Assembly: GCF_000003815.2 (NCBI RefSeq)
Contig: NC_049984.1
Span: 28,022,089-28,086,088, forward strand
Source of the DNA: Branchiostoma floridae
Lineage: Eukaryota > Chordata > Leptocardii > Amphioxiformes > Branchiostomatidae
Reading direction: 5' to 3'
DNA: 64,000 nt
The notes below the pieces were generated by a model. That model did no database searches, was not told the DNA's origin, and saw nothing but the letters and a program-made list of their open reading frames with translations. Of this stretch, positions 31,940 to 41,315 are shown piece after piece. Positions within the stretch are counted from its first letter, which is position 1, and each line of letters starts with the position of its first letter. A program made the position numbers and the translations under genes.

Positions 31940-32912
31940 NNNNNNNNNNNNNNNNNNNNNNNNNNNNNNNNNNNNNNNNNNNNNNNNNNNNNNNNNNNNN
32001 NNNNNNNNNNNNNNNNNNNNNNNNNNNNNNNNNNNNNNNNNNNNNNNNNNNNNNNNNNNNNNNNNNNNNNNNNNNNNNNNNNNNNNNNNNNNNNNNNNNN
32101 NNNNNNNNNNNNNNNNNNNNNNNNNNNNNNNNNNNNNNNNNNNNNNNNNNNNNNNNNNNNNNNNNNNNNNNNNNNNNNNNNNNNNNNNNNNNNNNNNNNN
32201 NNNNNNNNNNNNNNNNNNNNNNNNNNNNNNNNNNNNNNNNNNNNNNNNNNNNNNNNNNNNNNNNNNNNNNNNNNNNNNNNNNNNNNNNNNNNNNNNNNNN
32301 NNNNNNNNNNNNNNNNNNNNNNNNNNNNNNNNNNNNNNNNNNNNNNNNNNNNNNNNNNNNNNNNNNNNNNNNNNNNNNNNNNNNNNNNNNNNNNNNNNNN
32401 NNNNNNNNNNNNNNNNNNNNNNNNNNNNNNNNNNNNNNNNNNNNNNNNNNNNNNNNNNNNNNNNNNNNNNNNNNNNNNNNNNNNNNNNNNNNNNNNNNNN
32501 NNNNNNNNNNNNNNNNNNNNNNNNNNNNNNNNNNNNNNNNNNNNNNNNNNNNNNNNNNNNNNNNNNNNNNNNNNNNNNNNNNNNNNNNNNNNNNNNNNNN
32601 NNNNNNNNNNNNNNNNNNNNNNNNNNNNNNNNNNNNNNNNNNNNNNNNNNNNNNNNNNNNNNNNNNNNNNNNNNNNNNNNNNNNNNNNNNNNNNNNNNNN
32701 NNNNNNNNNNNNNNNNNNNNNNNNNNNNNNNNNNNNNNNNNNNNNNNNNNNNNNNNNNNNNNNNNNNNNNNNNNNNNNNNNNNNNNNNNNNNNNNNNNNN
32801 NNNNNNNNNNNNNNNNNNNNNNNNNNNNNNNNNNNNNNNNNNNNNNNNNNNNNNNNNNNNNNNNNNNNNNNNNNNNNNNNNNNNNNNNNNNNNNNNNNNN
32901 NNNNNNNNNNNN
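31940..32912. other. Assembly gap (N)
   Basis: 973 Ns, bordered on the right by a C-rich run and a minisatellite, so the gap probably reflects unassembled tandem repeats. Confidence 0.95.
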
Positions 32913-32954
32913 GACCCCCCCCCCCCCCCTACCTACAGGGGGGTCTACTAGGAA

Positions 32955-32975
<21 letters not shown>

Positions 32976-32985
<10 letters not shown>

Positions 32986-33400
32986 AAGGGGGTCTGCAAC
33001 GACTCCCTCCGAACCTACAAGGGGGTATGCGAGGATTCCCCCCAACCTTCAAGGGGGTATGAGAGGACTTCACCCCAATCTACAAGGGGGTATGAGAGGA
33101 CTTCACCCCAATCTACAAGGGGGTATGAGAGGACATCACCCCAATCTACAAGGGGGTATGAGAGGACAGCACCCCAACCTACAAGGGGGTATTAGAGGAC
33201 AGCACCCCAACCTACAAGGGTATGAGAGGACAGTACCCTAACCTACAAGGGGGTATTAGAGGACAGCACCCCAACCTACAAGGGGGTATGAGAGGACAGC
33301 ACCCCAACCTACACGGGTTTCTCAGGGGACTCCCTCCCAACTTCCAGGGTGGACGGCATCTCAACAACCCTAACCGCCAGTTCCCCCAACCTCCGCCACC
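32976..33400 (+). repeat. 33 bp minisatellite, about 12 copies, open as an 11-residue repeat
   Basis: The unit has landmarks ggggg-tatgagaggac and accccaa-ctacaa. Because the period is 33, the reading frame repeats every 11 residues: GGMRGLHPNLQ and variants GGMRGQHPNLQ and GGIRGQHPNLQ. One unit near 33212 has lost 2 bp, which splits the frame into 33059-33241 and 33222-33413. The last stretch departs from the repeat (FPQPPPPPSN) and ends at a stop. Preceded by a C run and (CA)n. Other frames, including the minus strand, are also open. Confidence 0.85.
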
Positions 33401-33413
33401 TCCTTCAAACTGA

Positions 33414-33940
33414 ATCATCCTGGTACATCATTCGCCAAAAGACAGCACTCCAGCCCAGTCTCATTACACTGATTTGTTATGGAAAACTGTTAAACCCTAA
33501 TTGCAAGTTGGATACAACTTCTGTGTACAGTAACTTTGTTCTAGTATACATGTATGTATACTGATGTATATTAACTGACCTATAATCACCTAATGTTCGA
33601 AGTGCTTGTAGGAGCTACTGGTACTGCCATTTAAAGTGATAGACTGGCCTTATGAGGAGGTTACTGATGACGCACGGGAATGAGAAGATTTAAAGACTTT
33701 TTTCCCTTTTCTTAAGTTCACATAATAGTATTAAACAAACGCTGATCACTGTTATATATCAATTATTTTCCTATACGGGTGCGACCGTATTCAGCAACAT
33801 AAAATGCATTGATATAGAAACGCGATAAGGCAATTATGTCGTCATGTATTCATGTTTTGTAATGGCAAATGACTTTGCACTATATAACAAAGAAATAGTC
33901 AATGTTTGGTAGGAAGTCTTAACTTCATGGCTACTTGAAT
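33414..33940. other. No supported gene
   Basis: AT-rich, no motif. Confidence 0.4.
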
Positions 33941-35867
33941 ATATGGCACTTCTCTATCGGAGGTGCACAGCTGTCGATGTTCTATGTGGTCTGCATTTGA
34001 TGTTGCCTATCTCCGGAGCTTCTGTACAGGAAATACAATTTAAGACCGAAGATTAGTTGTGTACTTGTGTAACAATCAATTTTTCTTTTGCCAGTTGAAA
34101 GATATGTATTGAAGTAGGTCTACCAATAGCTGATATTTTCTAGCCAGCGGAGAGAAGTACAATCAGTTGATAAACAGTAGATATATGTAAGCAAAGATAG
34201 ATAAACAAAATACATGAACATTTCTTCATGGTTTGGATATGCATTATTACAATATAAAACACGAAAACAATGTGTGATATGTTCAACAAGTTCTAGAAAT
34301 TTTGATGAGTACACCGATCCGGTCCGCCAACACGTAAACAAGATAATTCATCACAGATGTCAGCCGCAGTCGGCCTCTCACTTTCAATTCTTGAGTAATT
34401 TTGTCACAAATTGCGGTCGAAAAACATATCAATATCGTCGACATAGTACCAGACCCTGGCTAGCATTAAAAAAACTCACTCGAAGTTCGGGACAAAACCT
34501 GAGTGTATGAGTGAACCTATTTGTTGGTTGAGAGACATGTAGTGAGGATAACTAGAGCCCTATACCCTTAATGCTGAATCACCCCTTATTAGAGCCCTTC
34601 CCCGTCATTGACTATTGTATCTTCCCTGTGACTGCCGCACACTGTTAGGGTGGTAGCGCGTCTCTGTGACGTCAAGATGTCAACAAGCACGTGGGCGCCG
34701 CTCTTCTAACCAATCGCTGTTTCCGTTTGGCATTATGTAAAATCTCTCTCTGCATCTGATGGAAAGTTTCTCTTGATATACCCAAGAAACCCGGGTATCT
34801 TCAGTAGTAGGCAGTTGGTAGTAGGGAAAAGAGTATCTTTGGGAATCGATCTCCGCTTCCTTGAGGGGCGGCCGGTCGGCGGTCGGGTTCTCGGGCTTCC
34901 GACGGGTCTATGAACGGCGCGACGACATGACTTGTACCTCAAGCGACAAATTGTGGTGAGCACTTAGTGTTTTGCTGTGAGCCCTTGGCGGTTCTTAATG
35001 ATGTGCGGTTCGAGACAATCCAAATTGAGGTTTTGGGGGGTCCCTGGGATACTTAGAAACTATTTACTATTGACATGCTTTGCATTGTATTGTGATGTGA
35101 TTCTTGCATTGATGTGTACTGTGCATTCTCTTATGTGAGACTATTTGTAACCATCGTACAAGCGTCAGAATAAAAGGAATGTAAACTTGAACCCTCATGT
35201 TTGGGCCTTGGTTTATGGTGTGCGTGAGAGAAATATACAAGCCTGAATCCTACCACTAGATAGATTTGGTCCTTGATCTGAGTGTAGTATAGTTCTGCCC
35301 CAGTACAGGGGTTGGTTCTTAGAGTAGTGGTTCCCAGTAGCTAGGTCAAGACCAATCTATTATGCCACAGACACATTTCAAACGCTGCCTTACACAACAT
35401 GGCGTGGATAAAGGATTTAAAATCAACGATGTTCCTAACCAAGATTTCGAAACATAGATATACGGGCAACCACAATCTTTAAAAATGTTCTTCCTACGTA
35501 AGAACAAAAATAACAGGACAAGTTGGAAGGACAAATTATCTCAATACGGAGAACCTACCTCTCGCCACCGCCCTTCTCCTTCAACTGAAGCCGACTGACT
35601 GTGCGACGGGAAATATTGTACATATCCATCCGCTATCAAAGTGCCCAGCTGTATAGCAGCATATAATTCATCGTGAACAGCAATTTTTTTTTTCTATTTC
35701 TTAGGCAAATATTAAACCAGAGCAGGAAATAATTCCAGTGATCTAAAATCGGGCTCTTATTCGATGGATGCTTCCTTCTTGTTATGAACTATTTTCTGGC
35801 GGCACTTGTGTACATCTTGTCAGAGGAGGGTATTCGGTGTCTGGAGGTTGTGAGGCTCACGTAGGGT
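33941..35867 (+). repeat. 1.1 kb dispersed repeat, copy B, split by a solo LTR
   Basis: It aligns with 15451-16527 on both sides of the LTR: gttggttg-agagaca before it and gacacatttcaaacgctgcc after it match gttggttgcgagacacattc in copy A. Copy A is the empty site. After removal of the LTR and one target copy the lengths agree (about 1.09 and 1.08 kb). Confidence 0.8.
34538..35369 (+). mobile_element. Solo LTR, Gypsy-like, plus orientation
   Basis: 832 bp with TG..CA ends (tgtagtgaggataac ... tatgccaca). It is flanked by perfect 4 bp duplications GACA (34534-34537 and 35370-35373). It is similar to the reverse complement of 18204-19021. It contains a CRE-like gacgtca (about 34670), a polyadenylation signal aataaa near 35171 and tgggatac-type U5 sequence. 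No internal region. Confidence 0.85.
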
Positions 35868-35906
35868 TTGTCAAACAAGAGTGGCTTGGGATAATGCAGA
35901 AAAAGC

Positions 35907-36087
35907 NNNNNNNNNNNNNNNNNNNNNNNNNNNNNNNNNNNNNNNNNNNNNNNNNNNNNNNNNNNNNNNNNNNNNNNNNNNNNNNNNNNNNNNNNNNNNN
36001 NNNNNNNNNNNNNNNNNNNNNNNNNNNNNNNNNNNNNNNNNNNNNNNNNNNNNNNNNNNNNNNNNNNNNNNNNNNNNNNNNNNNNNN
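35907..36087. other. Ass­embly gap (N)
   Basis: 181 Ns. Confidence 0.95.
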
Positions 36088-36294
36088 AGTTGAAACTAGA
36101 ACTCTAACACGTGAACCTGAAGTGTTGTTGCATATAGCTGCATGTATGTAAACATAAATGGAACAAAAGTTAACTTACGGTTACGCTTATTTTCATTTAT
36201 GTGTTTTTCATTAACGTGTTATAAATATTCATATTTTATGCAAATTTGCAATATAATAACGAAGAAGCCACGGTGAGTCCAGCGAGTCCAGCGA

Positions 36295-36769
36295 GTGGAG
36301 AATCACTTCTTCAAGAGGATGGACGACCAGCAACTGGATCGTCTGCCGGAGCACGTCAGACCACGTATGCCGGTAACGGAGATGGTCTTAAAGACATTTG
36401 TTAGCAACAGTGTCCGGTGCTGCATTCGTAAGCTGGTCTACGCCTACGAAGCATCGCGACGAGTGGTACTTTCCTGGGCTGATTCTGAATCAATTCGGCT
36501 CCGGAGAGGAAAAGAAAGTGGGCAAGGATATCGACTCGTTCGTAAACTTGCAGAACAAGGTCCGCGGCGGTGGTGGTCGCGGCTACATACCCACGTCATC
36601 AGCAAGGGGCCGCAGCTTCAGTGGGCGTCGCCAAACCCCGTACTACAACCCAGCCCCGAGGCGAGGGAGGGGAAGAGGCCGGCCGGGGCCTCAGCCCGAT
36701 GACGCCTGCTTCAACTGCGGAAAACAAGGACACTGGGTTCGGGGTTGCCCCGAAACCCCAAGGAAGTAG
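36295..36769 (+). pseudogene. Retrotransposon gag fragment with CCHC zinc knuckle
   Basis: The frame ending at 36769 reads DEWYFPGLILNQFGSGEEKK, an Arg/Gly-rich segment (RGRSFSGRR, RGRGRGRPGP) and CFNCGKQGHWVRGC, a perfect C-x2-C-x4-H-x4-C, followed by a stop. An overlapping frame from 36295 (DDQQLDRLPEHVRPRMPV) may hold the upstream part, giving one frame break near 36400. The basic RGG region plus a single knuckle suggests RNA packaging. The class is uncertain: DIRS/Ngaro or Gypsy. Confidence 0.5.
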
Positions 36770-36837
36770 GGAAGATAAAAAAAATCTTCTCGTGAAGTTG
36801 GGAAGCCAGTAACCGAGGGAAATACAGATGTGCGTAT

Positions 36838-37440
36838 ATAACGATTGAAGTGTCAGGGCTCTTGTCCCGGTGTTGGACAGCTGTAGCGCACTATAATTCG
36901 TTTTTGTTGTTTTCGTTTCTAGTTTGATTCTCAGCCGATAATTGAGTATAGTTGAGCCATAAGCGTGTGTAGTGCGCATGGGCCTGCGTGCCCGTTCCGT
37001 TTGTTATTTTGACGAGACAATTATCTAGTGAGCGATATCAGACGATAGCTATATACATAGGATCAGAAGAAGGCAAATGTAACCTAGAAGGATAGAAGTT
37101 TGTGCATAAGGACTGAAGTGTCAGGGTGATGTGATGCCATATTCAGATCCTGCCCCAGTGTTTGACACCCGTAGCGCGCTATGATTCTTTTGTTGTTTTC
37201 TGTGATCGTAGCTTCTCAGCCGATAATTGAGTAAATTGAGTCGTAAACGTTTGTAGTGCGCATGGACCTGCGTGTCCAAGAGTCACGTTTTCTCAACCTG
37301 ATGTGTCAATTCTACAATGATCAATATAAGAGCTTATGGCTATTGAATGGGCAAGATCAGTTTTTGTTTTTCAAAGAGTGAAGAATAAAACTTCTAACTG
37401 GCATCGTTTCTCTTGAGTCGTGCCTGGCATTAGGGGTGAG
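36838..37440 (+). repeat. LTR-like 3' end with an internal direct duplication
   Basis: Two related blocks of about 170-200 bp (from 36846 and from 37104) share actgaagtgtcaggg / gattgaagtgtcagggc, agcgc-ctat-attc, ctcagccgataattgagta and tagtgcgcatgg-cctgcgtg. A polyadenylation signal aataaa lies at 37384. This is the expected place for the 3' terminal repeat of the gag element just upstream. A 5' counterpart is not in view. Confidence 0.5.
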
Positions 37441-37522
37441 GTTTGTTAGGGGCAGTAACTGGGCAATCTAGCCTGACCGTAACAGTTACATTTCTTTACA
37501 TGTTTTACATATTTCGCTGGGG

Positions 37523-37773
37523 AGATAGATATGCAATTGAGACGACAATGAGGATGGTCGCGAGAATTTTTGTAATCATTATTTTGCTCTGCACTCAAAG
37601 CNNNNNNNNNNNNNNNNNNNNNNNNNNNNNNNNNNNNNNNNNNNNNNNNNNNNNNNNNNNNNNNNNNNNNNNNNNNNNNNNNNNNNNNNNNNNNNNNNNN
37701 NATGACAGATGACAGATAGATATGCAATTGAGACGACAATGAGGATGGTCGCGAGAATTTTTGTAATCATTAT
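37523..37773. other. Assembly gap (37602-37701) flanked by identical 60 bp copies
   Basis: The 60 bp at 37523-37582 recur exactly at 37714-37773, one on each side of a 100 N placeholder. This suggests contig ends that overlap but were not merged, or two alleles placed in tandem. Confidence 0.8.
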
Positions 37774-38919
37774 CTACGGTTTCAGTGCTTGGGGGGTAAA
37801 CACTGGAACAGGTCGTGGGAGTAGCGTTTGTTTATGAAAATAAGAAGGGGAAAATTTAATTTTTGCCTCCGTGTTTACAAACAACTTACGACTAATGGTC
37901 ACGGCACATTGATCAAGCGAGGGTAAACATACTGCTTAGTCGTCAGCATTAAGCGTAGGGTATATCAGTTTTCATGACAGATGACAGTTTAGGTAGCCGC
38001 AACATATTTGTTTACAGGAGAGGTCGGGTATGAGCTTAGACAGTGCCAAGGAAAAGGTTTCATCAACCTTTTCTTTCGCCTTCAGTGAGAGGACGTCAGT
38101 CATAAAATGTAACGGATAATGCAAATACTTACATAGGAAGCAGCTATTTGCATGACAAGGGGGTCAGGTGAATCTGCTAAGATGGGTTACTTCGTTACTA
38201 CATTCATGTGGAAGAAGTGTTTTTTTTGCGTTTCTCTGGCGACGAAACGCCATGTGTTGAGTTTTACCTTCAGTGCTTCAATGTTGCTTCAATGCATCGA
38301 TGCATGCATGAATGCCTCAATGGTACTTGGTTCAACACTTGGTTCAACACTGTGTCGCACAGCATGAAGACCTTCCATGTTTGTTGTTCAACCATTGCCT
38401 TATATGGCAAGACCTTCACGTTTGTTGTTCAGCCTGATTTGTACGAGACATATGCAACCGCATGTAGCCGCTACGGAAATGTGAATTTTCTGATGGAAAA
38501 AGCTGAAGACACATTAGACTTTCATAGGTAGATTTCTAATGTATTTCATAATGTAATCTAATCTTAGGCTATTATTTCTATTCAATGATATTAAGGGATT
38601 TTAAGCTTATCTATTTCATTTAGCGCTATTTTAATTGGTTATTCGCGTTTGGTGACCACTACAGAAGGCGACAGAATGCCATTCACTCCAGTTTAGTCCA
38701 CCATTTTGGAACTAACGCTGTGAGGTAGGACATAAATATTTAATCTTACGTGCCTTATAGTTGCGTATAGGTAACACTAGTCCATCTGTATGTGTCTTCA
38801 GGTAAATGTAGATCGAGAATTATGTACCCTGGACATCGGTGGTTATTTGTACGAACCTCCTTCGTTCGAGTTACCGTACAAATCATAGTCAGTGCATATA
38901 AACCCTAGCATCCAGAGCA
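37774..38919 (+). other. Unassigned; ORF 38208-38531
   Basis: The 107-codon ORF starts MEEVFFLRFSGDETPCVEFY and ends ACSRYGNVNFLMEKAEDTLD. It contains short internal repeats (atgcatgaatg; ggttcaacact twice). No family recognised. Confidence 0.25.
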
Positions 38920-39095
38920 GTTGTACCGACCCGCGCTCCGAGCTTTCCCCGGGCCTACCCTCCCGCTGGCCCGAAAATCTACCCTGCCTCTCTCTCCGCT
39001 AGCCCACAAGGTCCGCTCGCCGGACTAGCGAAGTGGGGCCAACGGGAGGGTAAGACCGGGGAAAGCTCGGGGCGCGCGCGGGCCGGTACAAATGC
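38920..39095. repeat. GC-rich inverted repeat (hairpin of about 55 bp arms)
   Basis: The left arm from gtaccgacccgcgctccgag through ccctcccgctggccc pairs with the right arm gggccaacgggagggt through gggccggtac near 39095. The loop of about 60-70 bp contains a second imperfect pair (gctag..ggtccgctcgccgg / ccggactagcg). The GC-rich island stands out in AT-rich surroundings. Fits a foldback-type MITE or a structured RNA; no target duplication was identified. Confidence 0.65.
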
Positions 39096-40080
39096 TCTCA
39101 GTCTGGGTATATAATTGGCGAAACTTGCGTCATAAATTATTTTAGCCTGTTGTTTACACAGTCTCTCGCTGACCAGGGGAATGACCTCTGTGTTTTGTAA
39201 ACAAATTACTGGGGGAGGGGGGGCGTATTGTTGTTTCTTCATGCACTTAAGTTCTCCCAGATCCCTTCTGGATCATTCCTTTCTTCCTTTAGTTTAGTAA
39301 AGTAGATCCATTCAGACAGGTTGCAACTTCTTTTCCCCATGTGTACAGTAATTTATCAAACCACTACTGAACTGCTGAAAGCATCTATTTATATTTAAGG
39401 AATTGTAAGTTATACTGCTATGCTGGTTATATATAATATAGATGTGTATATGTAGTAGTAGTTGTAGTAGTATCCAGTCTGCGGGGTTCCCTGACGCAGG
39501 GGTTGGCAGCAGTCGGCCAGTCCTCACACAGCGCCTCCAAGCGGCTCTGTCCAGCGGGTCCAGTCAGTGAGGCCGCACTCTTTAATGTCCTTTTATTCCA
39601 ATATAGTAGAGGAATTTATACAAATTGTGTTGACATATAGTTCTCATTTTTTATTTATTTTTAGCCTCAGGGCTGTAGATCAAGAACATGAGCGCTGGAT
39701 GTAGCTAGTATTACTTTTTAGAAAAATATTAATCATAACATAGGGTGGATTTTTAAAAAAAAATGACACTGCCTGCCAAGAAGTACCGGGGGTAGGTATG
39801 CTTTGAGATAGATTGCAAAACATTTGTGTTACAGTTGGGATCAGGGTTTGTGACGCAAGTTTGACTCCGTTTCATTTCACCAGATTAGCCTGTTTGGAAG
39901 TCAGCAACACACATTAATCAGCATGATAGTGTATCATTGTGGAAATTTGCACCTCTAATCAAGTAGCTTCCCCCTCTGTATTTTTAACCTCCTTGCTCCA
40001 ATCAATTCAGGCCAATTTTGAAATATTGAATATATTCAGTTGGCATCAGATGTCTAACATGTTCTTTCTTTTTCTTTCAG
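39096..40080. other. No recognised gene; short simple repeats
   Basis: A tagtagtagttgtagtagta run at about 39452-39472, then a moderately GC-rich block (39478-39570) of repeat-like character. No gene. Confidence 0.35.
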
Positions 40081-40367
40081 TAGTGACTGCTGCAGTCCTC
40101 AGCTGTAAGATAACACGCTACTCGCAAGGTAGTTTTTTCACAAACAAAGTCATCAATAAGGCAACCATCATTGACAAAGAACAACTTCCCTTTCCATCAA
40201 AAAGAGTTGAAGTGCCCTTCACACCCTGAAAGACATTGATCATCTCACACCTGGTCAGGTCATTAATATCAAGGTGAAAGTCATCTCTACAAAACCTGCA
40301 AAAACGGTACCAGTAAAAGACACACAGGGAACAACCAAAGAGTTACAGAAAACAGTGCGTAGATTGT
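40081..40367 (+). pseudogene. OB-fold (RPA-like) fragment
   Basis: After an excellent acceptor (ttctttctttttctttcag) the reading is VTAAVLSCKITRYSQGSFFT, NKVINKATIIDKEQLPFPSK. After a one-base shift near 40228 it continues KDIDHLTPGQVINIKVKVIS and AKTVPVKDTQGTTKELQ, then a stop. The L-x-P-G-Q-x-x-x-I-K-V-K-V block is typical of an OB-fold beta strand in RPA1-like single-strand DNA-binding proteins, which are repeated in many invertebrate transposon-linked genes. The remainder of the barrel is missing. Confidence 0.4.
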
Positions 40368-41132
40368 AAAATTGCAGAACTTACAGAACACAATCAGTCT
40401 AGAGCTTGTTCGCCTCTCGTGTAGAGTGGACCACTGAAGTTCCTGTAGCATTCTGCATACTGTAGACTTACTCTGTTTACATCATCAACTAAAGCACGCT
40501 GATCAGAAAACAACATTTAGGCTCCAGTGAGCAGAGCACACCTTAAGAATAAAGTGTGTTTATTTGGGACATTAGAGTACAGCACAATATCAGCGTTTTA
40601 CTACTGTGGGTAGGTCATTAACGTTAGTATATACACAGAACAACACATTTGTCATTAAAGTATGTTTATGTTCTAAAAAAACACACAGTCTGCTCTGTCA
40701 TCAAAGAGGAGGAGATCCTTGTTTCCTGGGATATACTGGTATAAAATTGGCATATTGCTAGACATAACATATTCAATACAGTATACACTTTCAGTATCCA
40801 TGTATATGTACATGCAGCTACTTGTTACATGACTAATTCAGAACATAATCACAATAGTATATATCTATACGGAGGTAAATACATATCATATTTGTCATAA
40901 CAATAGTCAACATGAGTCGCAGTCTATTATCTATCCATCTTCATCTTAGGTCAACTGGGACAAAGAGTCGGGGGAAAGCCGACAGAACCTCTTAAAGTCT
41001 AGTTTGGTTCAAATTCGTAGGTGACGTTCCAAGCGAAATGGCCTGGTAGCACCTGATGGCCGAGATGGGGGACAGTCTCATCGATATTAACATCCCTCTC
41101 CCCCAGGCTGCGGGTAGCTCGTCGCCACCGAT
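40368..41132. other. No supported gene
   Basis: AT-rich, no motif. Confidence 0.4.
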
Positions 41133-41315
41133 ATGGAAGTGGAAGAGTCGGTGGAGGCGTTGTTGAGGTCCGAAGCTGAGCACGTCGAGGCGGGTGAGCA
41201 GATGGAGGATGTGCCCTCGGGTAGGGAGGAGAAAGAAGAAGACACCCCGTTTGCTGCGACCAACAACGAGTTGAAGCGCCAGCGTTCCCGTGAACGCTAC
41301 AATTTCAGCCATTGA
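41133..41315 (+). CDS. Small acidic ORF, unknown
   Basis: The ATG at 41133 opens 60 codons starting MEVEESVEALLRSEAEHVEA, continuing through a Glu-rich region to LKRQRSRERYNFSH and a stop. It could be a first exon or the start of a decayed gene. Downstream (41409-41480) another open frame reads LIRQEANLVATIQATKHLMK. Unknown family. Confidence 0.3.
   Translation: MEVEESVEALLRSEAEHVEAGEQMEDVPSGREEKEEDTPFAATNNELKRQRSRERYNFSH

Noticed and set aside
31881-33195. Very long ORFs of 372 and 419 codons
   Set aside because: They consist almost entirely of N bases from the gap at 31940-32912; only the minisatellite part is real sequence. The same applies to the ORFs of 360 and 347 codons at 51980-53069 and to those over the smaller gaps.
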